From Grifola frondosa (lineage: Eukaryota; Basidiomycota; Agaricomycetes; Polyporales; Grifolaceae), in contig LUGG01000013.1 of the NCBI GenBank assembly GCA_001683735.1, forward strand, positions 496,001-560,000: a stretch of DNA of 64,000 bases, in the 5' to 3' direction. Under the pieces are notes generated by a model, which was not told the origin of the DNA, did not search any database, and was given only the letters and a program-made list of their open reading frames with translations. Below, piece by piece: positions 1-9,844 of this stretch. The stretch's first letter is position 1, and every line of letters starts with the position of its first letter. A program made the translations under genes and the position numbers.

Positions 1-1115
1 TCTTTGTATTACCGGCTTGGGTGGGGAGCGTAAAGGCCATCTTCTAATTCTTCATCAATATGCTCTTCTGATTTCTCACTTTCTTCTGCTATAGTCTCCT
101 CTTCTAATGCGTTAGTGTCTTCATAAGTGACACTTTGAGAGAGAGGGTGTTCATATAGAGAACTGCTTGGAATCATGATGAAAGTTGGGAGTAACTGACA
201 GTGGACGAAATAAATGAGGATATAATGACGAAATGTAATCGACATTGACCATATTCGTACATAGCCTTGTTGCTCGAAATTAATGGGTATAGGTCATAAC
301 ACGTGACATATTCTCGATATGGTTGACACTGCGTAATCCTTTTGATAAGTGACTAGCACTTGACTTTGCTGCCACCTAACATTGCCAATTGTGTCTACAA
401 TAGGTATGTTATAGGATTATTGGTGATAAGTATATCGATGAAATGTTGTTGACTTTATAGTTGGAATAGATTTGATTCGTATGCAATACATTTATTCCAA
501 CAGTCAGTTGCCTGCGTAGTTTGCTCATCGTAACTAATTGAGCAAGCTACTGATCAGCCATTTCGATTGATATAGTGTCCTTCTTTGAACTCTCTGCTGA
601 AACTCGCTACGACTTCATCGTTCATTCTCGGGCTGTTGCTGATGCACTCGACATCGGGGCTAGGCAATTGTCATGATATTCGAGTACTGGGACGACTTCG
701 GAGTGATGGCCGTTCGGTACATATCGGTTATCCTGACCGGTTCATTCTCTATCTCGGGGAGAGCTATCTCGAGCAACTTCTTCGGCGCATTACTAATGAT
801 GACCATGTCCCTCTCCGCACATTATTCAATCTGCGATGTTTCCACACTCGGTTTCCACGATTATATCGCAAACGCCTTTATGTGATTCGGTGCCTTGGTA
901 CATCCCATCTCTTGACTACTATATTTAGGGAGGATGAGGATTTCTTTTGGGCCTGAAGAAGTAGTATAGATCTGATTCTATGTAGTACTTCTTTTGTAGG
1001 ATTATTGAATATTGACATCCTTCCTAATGAGTATGAGATGCTAGTGGTGCCAGACTTGAGATGTGCTGATCAATGGTCACATTGCCATGTTCGAGTACCA
1101 ATCCATTTTGGTGCA
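1..1115. repeat. Left arm of a 1.1 kb inverted repeat
   Basis: This stretch is the reverse complement of 38440-39557 at roughly 95% identity by eye, with scattered substitutions and small indels. Homology stops abruptly at 1115 on this side, while the repeat runs off the left edge of the window. It contains a minus-strand ORF at 9-245 rich in Glu and Ser, and a plus-strand ORF at about 585-956. The opposite orientation means two insertions, or one inversion, of a dispersed repeat. Its terminal structure is not visible here. Confidence 0.9.
570..956 (+). pseudogene. Repeat-borne accessory ORF, frameshifted copy
   Basis: Read in the two frames that together stay open, this encodes a short protein whose C-terminal half carries a pattern Y-L-E, then D-D, P-L, F-x-L and F-H-x-x-F. 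The copy in the right-hand repeat (38601-38997) differs here by a one-base indel near position 665, so at least one copy is shifted. The pattern resembles the C-terminal part of the ORF that precedes gag in the gypsy element at 1958-2611. No known domain was recognised. It is probably a transposon accessory gene in decay. Confidence 0.4.
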
Positions 1116-1365
1116 CGACAGTGCATAACAGCATATGTCCGGCTTCATAGAACCAAGTCTATTAGGATACTCAACTCGACTCGACATGTTCATGAAGTTG
1201 AAACCTGGACAGCGAAATGGTTGTCCCTCATTGCCATTCAGTGCTGCGATCTATTATACACAATATTACAAACATCCAGACAACATCAATAACATTAAGA
1301 CGTACCAAAGGATCATAGATCTCCATCTCATTATTGGTCCTTGAGGGGACCACGTCGAATATGTG

Positions 1366-1566
1366 TCAGTATGAAGGCATCTCAACCATCTCCTTTGCTG
1401 GATCTTTCACGGGAAGAAAGACATCGAGAAATTCCCCAATGGGCACAGGGCCTAAGACAAAGAGCTTCACTTCCTCCGCAACCCTGATATAACAGGGTTT
1501 AGCTGCCTTCGATTCCAGGCCAAAGGTCTGGGTGCTGTTCTCATTTCTTGCAATTGGAGTGTTCAT
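1366..1566 (-). pseudogene. Possible N-terminal fragment of a FunK1 (fungal-type) kinase
   Basis: A 66-codon minus-strand ORF begins with ATG at 1566 and contains a Gly-Pro-x-Pro motif followed by a Phe-Leu-x-x-Phe-Leu-Pro motif, the arrangement seen near the N-terminus of Agaricomycete FunK1 proteins. No kinase catalytic motifs follow, so this is at most a 5' fragment or first exon. The gypsy element inserted 51 bp upstream of its ATG, at 1617, and would have separated it from its promoter. The FunK1 assignment is from memory of the family and is tentative. Positions 1116-1365 next to it show nothing recognisable. Confidence 0.35.
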
Positions 1567-1616
1567 TATGGCGGAAAGGTTGACATTATTTCGATTAGTA
1601 GGTGTCTTTGGTGGGG

Positions 1617-1965
1617 TGTAACAATTTTCCTAATTTGGACAAGACACGGATTAGATGCTGGAACGCGACGCGTCCAGTCACATGGAGAATTGGGTCAGGT
1701 GATTAATGGTGGGAAAGGACCATCGCATGTATAAATGAATGAAAGGTATTTAAGGGTTGGTTACTTGCTCCTGAAACTTTAGCTCGTTCAACTTCGTTGA
1801 ACACGTTCGCTATCGTTTCAGGTAAGCATTATTGTATTACTATTGTGATAGTTATTTACTTCGTTGAACACGTTCGCTATCGTTTCAGTATTGATATCGT
1901 CGCTCACGCGTGCAAATCAAGCTGAGAGTAAGCTTACTCGTCGGCAACTGAGTTGATTTGTTACA
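1617..1965 (+). repeat. 5' LTR
   Basis: 349 bp, ends TGTAACA and TGTTACA in perfect inverted order. It differs from the 3' LTR at 1646, 1656, 1672 and 1923 only. It contains a TATA-like motif at 1747-1754 and a 31-nt direct repeat (1791-1821 and 1858-1888) with a 67-bp period; the interval 1822-1888 starts GTAAGC and ends TTTCAG like an intron. Confidence 0.95.
1747..1754 (+). promoter_or_regulatory. TATA-like box of the gypsy LTR
   Basis: TATTTAAG lies 34 bp upstream of position 1781. Position 1781 is where the sequence complementary to the primer-binding site starts. In Tf1-type elements that complementary sequence is the 5' end of the mRNA, so the two observations place the transcription start near 1781 independently. 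The spacing is normal for a Pol II TATA box. A second AT-rich motif (TATAAATG) lies just upstream at about 1730. Confidence 0.6.
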
Positions 1966-2611
1966 GATTGAACGAGCTTCTAACGGCCCTCACGTAGTGT
2001 TCTCCACTCGAACCACTTTCTCCGTCGAAGGCGGTTGGATCAATATCACGTCCAACGAGCCGACCTTCGAGGACGCTCCACCCCTCTCTGCTGAAGAAGT
2101 TGGAGAGATTGTCAGCGCCGACGAGGACTTCGTCAGGGAACTTCGTACGGTTCCCGTCGAGTACGTGAACGCCGCAATCGAGCCGCGAAGTGTACAACAC
2201 TTCACCGAGACGATCCCCATCTACCTCGCCAACGTTAGCGAGGAGGAAGGACAGTTATCTGTCGACCCAGTCATCGAAGGAGGGCATATCGCCCCATCCC
2301 ACTGTGTGCAGGGTTATTCCCTCATGATCCTCCAGGCCGTAGGCCTCGACCAGTTCAACTTCGACCGAGACCGTGTGCGTCTCGATAATCTCCGCTATCA
2401 TTACGCCTCAAGGGCGACCACAACCGAAACACGCCTTCTCCTCCATTTGGCCAGCATCTATTTGGAGAAGGTTTTCCTTTACCTAGATGATAACCGCCCT
2501 CTCCCCTTGTGGGAGATCTTCGATCTTATCCACTTTCATTTCCGCTTCCGTGCCTTTTTCACGTCAGACGACGAAATGTCGTCGTCGCCACCAATACCGC
2601 TAAACTGGTGA
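1958..2611 (+). CDS. Open reading frame between PBS and gag (accessory ORF)
   Basis: The frame is open from just after a TGA at 1949-1951 to the stop at 2611, about 217 codons. No ATG occurs until roughly codon 122, so translation would need an upstream spliced exon, a non-AUG start, or the internal Met. The protein is acidic in its first half. Its C-terminal part is amphipathic with Y-L-E, D-D, P-L and F-H-x-x-F motifs shared with the ORF in the 1.1 kb repeats. It is not a gag, protease or envelope domain that I recognise. Positions 2612-2991 after it are an untranslated-looking stretch with no ORF of note. Confidence 0.45.
   Translation: MLQIERASNGPHVVFSTRTTFSVEGGWINITSNEPTFEDAPPLSAEEVGEIVSADEDFVRELRTVPVEYVNAAIEPRSVQHFTETIPIYLANVSEEEGQLSVDPVIEGGHIAPSHCVQGYSLMILQAVGLDQFNFDRDRVRLDNLRYHYASRATTTETRLLLHLASIYLEKVFLYLDDNRPLPLWEIFDLIHFHFRFRAFFTSDDEMSSSPPIPLNW
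1968..1978 (+). other. Primer-binding site complementary to the element's own LTR
   Basis: TTGAACGAGCT starts 3 bp after the 5' LTR. It is the exact reverse complement of 1781-1791 in the LTR (AGCTCGTTCAA), and pairing stops on both sides. It does not resemble the 3' end of a tRNA. Eleven nucleotides pairing with the mRNA 5' end is the arrangement established for Tf1 self-primed reverse transcription. Confidence 0.75.
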
Positions 2612-2991
2612 AGGACCTTTTTTTCACGAACGTCCAGTTTTGCGACGTGTTGGACGTGGTTGATATACGCCGGGGAGATTAGGGTCGCAGCGATAGTATC
2701 GTGCAATTGGTTGTAACAATAGTGTGCTTGGTAACCATTCGGTTCGGTGATATTGCGAAAGTTCCCATTAAACGGTCACTTAGTTTAGGCTATCGCTGAA
2801 CGCTGGGAACCCTTCACTTCAGTGTGAGAGTTCTAAGAAGGTCGGAAGACCTTACTCAATTGCAGAACCGCTGCCCTGAGCAAGGGTGTAGGCATTCCGA
2901 TTGGCAGTGCGGTGTTACTAGTAAATACTTAAATAGGGGAAACTTTCGCTCCTGTCACCCTTCGACAACCGACAGTCCGTCCGAGGACTGA

Positions 2992-3510
2992 ATGCCTACA
3001 AGCGTACTCGTTACGGTGATTGCTACTCAAGCTGTCGTCGCCATCCTATCGATCTGCTCCTTCCTTGGTCTCTTCTACTACCTCCTCGGAAGATACGCCG
3101 AGGTTCATATTCGAGTCACAAGAACTTCCCCCGCGGGCTCAAATCTTCAGCCCACGCCCACAACTTCCCCCAATCCGAACGACCCTGATGGACCTGACGG
3201 AAGAACAACCATGGGGCGCAGGCCCATCGACGTCCACTACAGCCATTCCCCCACCAGTAATGAGCGAGGAGCAACAAGTCCTCGAGAACTTCGTGACGGG
3301 AGTCATGAGGCGCCTGCTTCAGGAAGGCCTTCAGGATCATACCCGCCGTATCACGGAACTCGAGGCTACACAAACCTCGTGGAGGCCATCTCTGAACGGT
3401 CTGGACACCCAATTGGACAATCTGACGGTCCAGAACGGAGATCAGATGATAGAGATAGGAGAGCTCGAGGAGAAGCTAACCGTGGCAGAGGAGAAACTCC
3501 TTCGGTCTGA
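2992..3510 (+). CDS. Small ORF with an N-terminal membrane segment, overlapping gag
   Basis: It begins at a good ATG (2992) and runs 172 codons in a frame different from gag. Residues about 4-32 are strongly hydrophobic (Val, Ile, Leu, Phe, Tyr rich) and could form one transmembrane helix. The remainder is polar, Pro/Ser/Arg rich and likely disordered, and is antisense-free shadow of the gag frame. Either it is a genuine overlapping ORF or its first exon is spliced into gag. No family was recognised, and the low-complexity tail is what overprinting on gag would give by chance. Confidence 0.3.
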   Translation: MPTSVLVTVIATQAVVAILSICSFLGLFYYLLGRYAEVHIRVTRTSPAGSNLQPTPTTSPNPNDPDGPDGRTTMGRRPIDVHYSHSPTSNERGATSPRELRDGSHEAPASGRPSGSYPPYHGTRGYTNLVEAISERSGHPIGQSDGPERRSDDRDRRARGEANRGRGETPSV

Positions 3511-4711
3511 ACAAGTCGTTCGGGAAGTCCGCAAGGACGTCGACAGGCTGAGAGACGCCAACAAGAAGCTGGCCACTCGAGTTCGGGCTCTCGAGTACCC
3601 GAACGTCTACGCAAGACCACTCTCTCCTACATCGATACCCGATCCGGACAGCCGTCCGTCACGCAGAGATCCGTCCCCATTCCGTCCCCGTCCTCCGTCC
3701 CCTCCTATCCCTCCTTTGACGTCCCCGACTCAGAATATGACGGGGGTGTTAGGCGCATCCACCGGTACCACCACGACCGGTAGGAAGCCGAAAATGCCAT
3801 CGCTGGCCCCCTTCGCAAAATCGTCAAGGGAAATGTCAGCCGAACAGTGGATGAAGGCATGGGAGACGTTTTTCGTCTACTACGAAGTGGAACGGTCAAA
3901 GGACCGTATTGCGTTGGTCCTCGGTGCGCTCAAAGAAGGAGCCCTAGACTGGGCCTCTTCTTACAGCGATAACTTCAACCAAGGAAACCCGGTGGGTTCC
4001 TGGGAGAAGTTTAAGGAGGAGTTCTTGGGTCAATACGGACGCCTCGACTCACAATTCGACGCGCAACAAGCATTGCTGCGTCTCCGTAATGACGGAACAG
4101 TCCAGGCATATGCCGAACACTTTCGTCGTCATGCCCCCTTGTCCAGGCACAATCAGCAGATGTTGCTATCGCTACTCCGGACCCAAATCAAAACGTCAAT
4201 TCGAGATGCAATTGCTGGCCACGAGACCCAGCCGCTTACGTGGGAAACGTACCTTACTCGGGCCCTTCGAGTAGACCAAGCCCGAAGCATGTATGCCCAC
4301 CCCACCCCGTCCTCTCAGCAGTCAAAGACGACTGCTTATCGTCATCCGAATGCGCAGAGTCAATCGCACTCTGCAACTCAACCTCGTGCTCGTGACCCCA
4401 ACGCCATGGACGTTGATCGTGCGACGGCACGTGCCAAGGGCGCATGCTTTGTATGTGGAAAGGTCGGCCATCTGGCAAATGCTTGCCCAGATAGAAAGCC
4501 GAGTGGCAAGTCGATCCGCGACATGAAAATCGACGAGTTGAACATCGGCGAGCTCGCAAGGCTGGTGGGGAAGCAACTCATCGAGGAGAAGCGGAAATCA
4601 GCCGAAAAGGGAAAGCAGAAGGAAGTCCCTGCTGAGGAGCCTGGGCCGTCTGCTTCTATTCAAGAAGTCGGAGCGATCGACGCGTCGTCCGTATGGAACA
4701 TGGATTTTTAG
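3188..4711 (+). CDS. Gag polyprotein of the gypsy element
   Basis: The frame is open from about 3020; the first in-frame ATG is 3188, giving about 507 residues. A coiled coil spans roughly residues 60-140, followed by a Pro/Ser linker. A retrotransposon gag (capsid) domain follows with the usual W-x-x-W and Y-x-x-x-F-R-R-H type motifs. A single CCHC zinc knuckle (C-x2-C-x4-H-x4-C, about 4447-4488) binds nucleic acid. A Lys-rich tail ends at 4711. The stop lies 19 bp past the pol ATG at 4693, so pol would be reached by -1 frameshifting or reinitiation. No lesions were seen in this gene. Confidence 0.9.
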   Translation: MDLTEEQPWGAGPSTSTTAIPPPVMSEEQQVLENFVTGVMRRLLQEGLQDHTRRITELEATQTSWRPSLNGLDTQLDNLTVQNGDQMIEIGELEEKLTVAEEKLLRSEQVVREVRKDVDRLRDANKKLATRVRALEYPNVYARPLSPTSIPDPDSRPSRRDPSPFRPRPPSPPIPPLTSPTQNMTGVLGASTGTTTTGRKPKMPSLAPFAKSSREMSAEQWMKAWETFFVYYEVERSKDRIALVLGALKEGALDWASSYSDNFNQGNPVGSWEKFKEEFLGQYGRLDSQFDAQQALLRLRNDGTVQAYAEHFRRHAPLSRHNQQMLLSLLRTQIKTSIRDAIAGHETQPLTWETYLTRALRVDQARSMYAHPTPSSQQSKTTAYRHPNAQSQSHSATQPRARDPNAMDVDRATARAKGACFVCGKVGHLANACPDRKPSGKSIRDMKIDELNIGELARLVGKQLIEEKRKSAEKGKQKEVPAEEPGPSASIQEVGAIDASSVWNMDF

Positions 4712-7700
4712 AACAGCCTCATGTCGTTCCTGCTGACATGAAGGCTTCTCTCCTTCGCAACCGCTATCAATGTCTTAACGTAACTGAAGTATCTGGAAAC
4801 AAACAAAATTTCGATCTTCCAGTGACAGTGAGCGGTACGAAAGGATCTGTTACTACGCAGGCGCTCCTAGATTCCGGAGCTTTTTCAGTTTTTATCCATG
4901 AACGATTCGTGCGAAAGCACAAGGTTGGGGTGAAAACCCTTAAAAAGCCATTGATAGTGTATAACGCGGATAGGTCCGAAAATGAGAGCGGGCCAATCCA
5001 AGTTTACACCATATTACGGCTTAAGATAGGAAACCACGAGTCTGAAGTTCCCATGCTTGTGACCAATGTAGGTGATCGAGACTTAATTATCGGTCTAGAC
5101 TACATCCGACATCACAACCCAGAGATAGATTGGGAGGCAGGAACCTTGGAGTTTACGAGATGTCCGGAAGAGTGTGGTCCTCGGTTTGCAAAAAAGAAAA
5201 GAAAGGAGAAGCAGACGATGGAGGAAGTTGATCGAGTCTTAGCATCCACGGGTAGGCTCCATGCGGCTGAGATAAGTGACACGAAAGCTCCATCACAACC
5301 TGCTTGGGAAGAACGAATGGAACTTGAAGAAGAGTTCATTCGTGCGGACGATGAAGTTCCTCTCGGATATCGTTATTCGAAACGGTATTGGGAGTTCTAC
5401 AAGGACACCGTTGCTTGGTATGAGGTTGATTCGCAAGACCCCGAGTCTAATGCAGTTCTCGAGCAATGGGTAGAGATCTGCGCAAAGTACACTAAATCAC
5501 AGGAGATCGAGGAAGCAGCCCAAAAAGGGAAACAAACGAAGGAATGGAAAGAGATCGTTCCAGACCACCTTCACGATTTCGAGGACGTCTTTTCTAAGAC
5601 GGCTAGTGAACGATTCCCTACGAGCAAATCCTATGATCATGCAATTGACTTGATGCCGGATCAAAATCTGCCACCTATCTCCAAGGTTTACCCCCTGTCA
5701 CCGGAAGAGACCCGTCAATTGGATGAGTTCTTGGACGAGAACCTTCGAAAAGGTTATATCCGTCCATCCAAGAGCCCCGTTGGTGCAGCGGTCTTCTTTG
5801 TGAAGAAGAAAGATGGATCCCTCCGACTCGTCCAAGACTACCGAAAGCTTAACGCAGTCACGATCAAGAACCGCTATCCACTTCCGCGCATCAGCTCCTT
5901 GATCGATCAACTGAAAGGCACAAAATACTTCACGAAGTTAGACCTACGTTGGGGATACAATAACGTACGGATCAAGGATGGTGATCAATGGAAAGCGGCT
6001 TTCAGGACACACCGAGGATTATTCGAGCCAACAGTTATGTTCTTCGGCCTTCATGGTTCCCCAGGAACGTTCCAAGCGATGATGAACAAGATTCTAAAAG
6101 ATCTCATTCTCGAAGGACACGTGGTGGTTTATCTGGACAATATTCTCATCTTCACCACTGACCTTCGTACTCATCGACACATTACACGCGAAGTATTAAA
6201 ACATTTACGGAACAGAGACTTGTTCTTGAAGCCAGAAAAATGCCTGTTTGAAGAACTATCCATCGACTACCTTGGTATGATTATCTCGCAGAACTCTGTC
6301 TCCATGGATCCGAAAAAGGTCGAAGGAGTTCTTGATTGGCCAGTGCCCAAAACCGTTAAGGAAGTACAAGCCTTTCTAGGTTTTGCGAACTTCTATCGAC
6401 GCTTTATCCAGAGCTTCGCAGACGTCTCTAAACCGTTGAACGTTCTTACTCGAAAGGGCTTTAAATGGCAATGGGAACAAGAACAGCAGCATGCCTTCGA
6501 GACTCTTAAACGCGCGTTCACCTCAGCACCCATCCTTAAACTTCCCGATCTGGACCAGCCGTTCAGATTGGAGACGGATGCTTCGGACTTTGCTACAGGT
6601 GCCGTTTTGAACAGCGAGACGAGGAAGGAGCTTGGCACCCGGTCGCCTTTTATTCCAAAGGACTCAACGAACATGAACGCAACTACGAGATCTATGACAA
6701 AGAGTTGCTTGCAATCATTCGTGCTTTGGAAGAATACAGGCACTATCTCGAAGGGGGCCCTCACTCGGTCGAAATTTGGTCGGACCACAAGAATCTTGAG
6801 TACTTCCGGAAGGCTCAGGATCTGACGCGTAGACAAGCTCGCTGGTCACTTTACCTTACCCGGTTCAACTTTACGATTCATCATCGTCCGGGAAAGACTA
6901 TGCAACGAGCCGACCCGCTATCGCGCAGGACCGACCATGAAGAGGGGGTCGCCTCAGACAACAGAGACAAGGTCGTGCTAAAGGCAGAGTACTTCCAAGC
7001 CCGCGCGATCCAGCCTGGTCATGCGTCTATCATTCCCGACCAATCCCTACTCGATCGCATTCGCGAAGCTCTCACACGTGATGAAATCGCGACCGAGCCG
7101 ATCCAAAAGGCGATGGCTCATGGCCCGCGTGAACTCGCTGCTGGTCTACAGGACTGGAATGTGGACAATGGTCTATTGTTGCATCGAGGAAAGGTTTACG
7201 TGCCAAAGGACGATGCCATTCGTAAGGAGATCGTTCAACTACATCACGATCACCCTACTGCCGGTCATCCAGGACGCTGGAAAACGTATGAACTCGTCAG
7301 CCATAACTATTGGTGGCCAGGACTTTCCGTATATGTCCGGAACTATGTCGACGGCTGTGACGCTTGTCAATGTAACAAAACTTTCCCCAGACAACTGTAT
7401 GGTCCCCTCCAGCCCAATGAGATTCCGGACCAACCTTGGGATGTTACGATGGTCGACTTAATCACGGGCCTGCCCGAAAGCATTGGACACGATGCAATCA
7501 TGGTTGTTGCCGATCGAATGACGAAACGAGCACGGTTTTTCCCTGTACATGGTACGATCGACACTCGAGAAGTCGCCGAGATATATTATCGAGAGATTTG
7601 GTCACAACATGGTCTTCCTAAGAAAATTATCTCGGATCGCGGAACTCAGTTCACGTCGAGAGTTTTTCAAGAGCTATGCAAAATTCTCGAAATAACCTCT

Positions 7701-8630
7701 GCGATGTCTACTGCTTACCATCCACAAACCGACGGTCAGACGGAACGGATAAACCAAGAACTCGAACAGTACTTACGCATTTACTGCAATTTCTGCCAAG
7801 ACGATTGGCACGATAAACTTATCGAGGCAGAATTCGCGTATAACAATCAAGCTCACGAGTCCACCAAGGTTTCTCCATTTTATGCGGATTTGGGACGTCA
7901 TCCACGAGCAATGCCAGATCTCGTTACAGCAGTACGACACCCAGACTTGGACACCTTGATGCGCGAGCGCGAAGCCGCCTGAAAAGAATCACAGGCAGCG
8001 CTACAACTTGCAGCGGATCGTATGAAACGATACTATGATCAACACGTTCAGGACACTCCTCAGTTCAAAGTCGGTGACCTAGTCTGGCTGGATGCTCGTA
8101 ACATTCGTACAGAACAGCCAAGTAAAAAGCTGAGCGCGAAGCGTCATGGACCATTCGAGATTCTTGAACAAGTCTCGCCGCTCAACTTCAGGCTTAAACT
8201 TCCCCGAACCTGGCGCATTCACCCCGTGTTCCATGCTTCGTTATTGTCGGCCCACAAAACAGATCAAATCCCAGGTCGGAAATCAACGAAACCATCTGCG
8301 ATTATCATTGAAGGAGAACCCGAGTACGAAGTCGAAAAGGTTCTCGATTCACGGATGTTCCGCAACCGCCTTCAATACCTCGTGAAATGGGTAGGATACC
8401 CCGAGACCGAGAACTCTTGGGAACCCCGCTCCAATCTTGACAATGCCGCCAATTTCGTTGCCGATTTCCATCGTACACACCCCTCCGCTCCACGACAAAT
8501 TAGCCAATTATCGATGAACGACATGTATTTTCAACCGCTGATTAACTACACTGTTGTTGATAAACCGCCGGGAATTTGGACACGAGGCAAAATCGTTGGT
8601 CACGAAGCTCGTCCGGAGAAACTCGCCTGA
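4693..8630 (+). pseudogene. Pol polyprotein (PR-RT-RNaseH-IN-chromodomain), inactivated
   Basis: Domains in order: aspartic protease with D-S-G-A at about 4869; reverse transcriptase with V-Q-D-Y-R-K-L-N; RNase H; integrase zinc finger (HHCC, about 7240-7370); integrase core with three acidic residues (V-D-L-I, S-D-R-G and the E of T-E-R-I-N-Q-E); chromodomain at about 8325-8480. Three lesions are visible. The RT box reads Y-L-D-N: AAT at 6139-6141 replaces the second catalytic Asp. A one-base loss near 6606-6611 shifts the frame inside RNase H; the downstream frame then runs to 7982. An in-frame TGA at 7980-7982 splits the integrase core from its C-terminal and chromodomain part (8022-8630, same frame). 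The RT change and the TGA both fit CpG deamination; the frameshift is in a T run and could be a sequencing artefact. Confidence 0.93.
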
Positions 8631-8638
8631 AGAGGGGG
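8629..8638 (+). other. Polypurine tract
   Basis: GAAGAGGGGG ends 3 bp before the 3' LTR at 8642, the expected place for the primer of plus-strand DNA synthesis in an LTR retrotransposon. It overlaps the last codon and stop of pol. Confidence 0.8.
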
Positions 8639-8641
8639 TAA

Positions 8642-8990
8642 TGTAACAATTTTCCTAATTTGGACAAGACGCGGATTAGACGCTGGAACGCGACGCATCC
8701 AGTCACATGGAGAATTGGGTCAGGTGATTAATGGTGGGAAAGGACCATCGCATGTATAAATGAATGAAAGGTATTTAAGGGTTGGTTACTTGCTCCTGAA
8801 ACTTTAGCTCGTTCAACTTCGTTGAACACGTTCGCTATCGTTTCAGGTAAGCATTATTGTATTACTATTGTGATAGTTATTTACTTCGTTGAACACGTTC
8901 GCTATCGTTTCAGTATTGATATCGTCGCTCACGCGTGCAAATCAAGCCGAGAGTAAGCTTACTCGTCGGCAACTGAGTTGATTTGTTACA
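8642..8990 (+). repeat. 3' LTR
   Basis: 349 bp, same length and termini as the 5' LTR. It differs at 8671, 8681, 8697 and 8948. At each of those sites one LTR has CG and the other TG or CA. It is followed directly by the target duplicate TGGGG at 8991-8995. Confidence 0.95.
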
Positions 8991-9198
8991 TGGGGCCACT
9001 TGAGAAGGTGGAGGAGTGGTAGCACGTGAGTTTTTACGAGAGGCACTCGATAACTTTCCAAAGGTGGAAATGATGAAGGGAAACATGATAAAAGGAAGTG
9101 GAGAAATTTTCGATACTGGCCAGACAGGAGAAGAAGCTTGAAGAGCATAATGTTCAACGCGTACTGCAATCGTTTGTGCAAGAAGTGTGGCCCAAAAT

Positions 9199-9844
9199 TA
9201 GGGCTGGCCAAATATGATTAAATACTTTCCAAAGGCAATTATTATTAATACATATCAATACATTAATCTCACAGTTCAGTATTTATTTTTACTCTACTTT
9301 ATCAGTACTATACTCATATTTTATTCATATTTACTTGTATTTATTCCTACTCAGATTTTTAAATAACATGACAGTTTGAGCCTAAAAATTTCTCAAGATC
9401 AAACATCTGATGTTGCTTTTTTCACTTTAAATGTGAACAATATGTTTGTATCATGCTAATGACAAACTTCAAGGACACTTGAATCCATTGTGATGGCTTA
9501 TCCCGAAAGCAGAGCTGTGTGACAGCCTGTGACAGGTCGTGACAATTAGTCAAATAAAGCATAACGAACACCAAATGGGACAAACTGTTAGACATGTCAC
9601 CATCAATTATCTTTTTTTGCCCATTTTCATTGATTTTATACGAAAATCTGTGTGTTAAAATCCCATGACTTCTATTTGAGAATATGATTAAATATTGTAC
9701 CAGTATTTTATTTTATTGGACTTTAATGTATTGTATCTGAAGATATTTTATAAAGCAAAAGATACATTGAAGGCTGAATTTAATGATATTTACTCAATAT
9801 TCTCAGAATATATTGCATTATATTTTTATTTTTGGCCAGCCCTA
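9199..9844. mobile_element. hAT-type MITE, 646 bp, AT-rich
   Basis: The ends are TAGGGCTGGCCAAA and its reverse complement, flanked by an exact 8-bp duplication CCCAAAAT at 9191-9198 and 9845-9852. An 8-bp target site and a terminus starting TAGNG are hallmarks of hAT transposons. The interior is very AT-rich with no ORF, so it is non-autonomous. Positions 9853-10160 beyond it hold no recognisable gene. Confidence 0.85.

Larger units (their letters stand above)
1617..8990 (+). mobile_element. Complete but mutated Ty3/gypsy LTR retrotransposon (chromovirus)
   Basis: Two 349-bp LTRs (1617-1965 and 8642-8990), each starting TGTAACAA and ending TTGTTACA, flank gag and a chromodomain-bearing pol. 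The 5-bp target duplication TGGGG lies at 1612-1616 and 8991-8995, so both ends are intact. Domain order is gag, protease, reverse transcriptase, RNase H, integrase, chromodomain, which defines chromoviruses. The element cannot be autonomous as written: the reverse-transcriptase active site is changed, RNase H is frameshifted, and a stop codon separates the integrase core from the chromodomain. LTR divergence is 4 in 349 (about 1.1%), so insertion was fairly recent. Confidence 0.95.

Noticed and set aside
6130..6141. Y-L-D-N read as a tolerated natural variant of the reverse-transcriptase box
   Set aside because: The second Asp of YxDD is needed for metal binding in the family; with the frameshift and stop in the same gene, and a CpG context for the change, an inactivating mutation is more likely.
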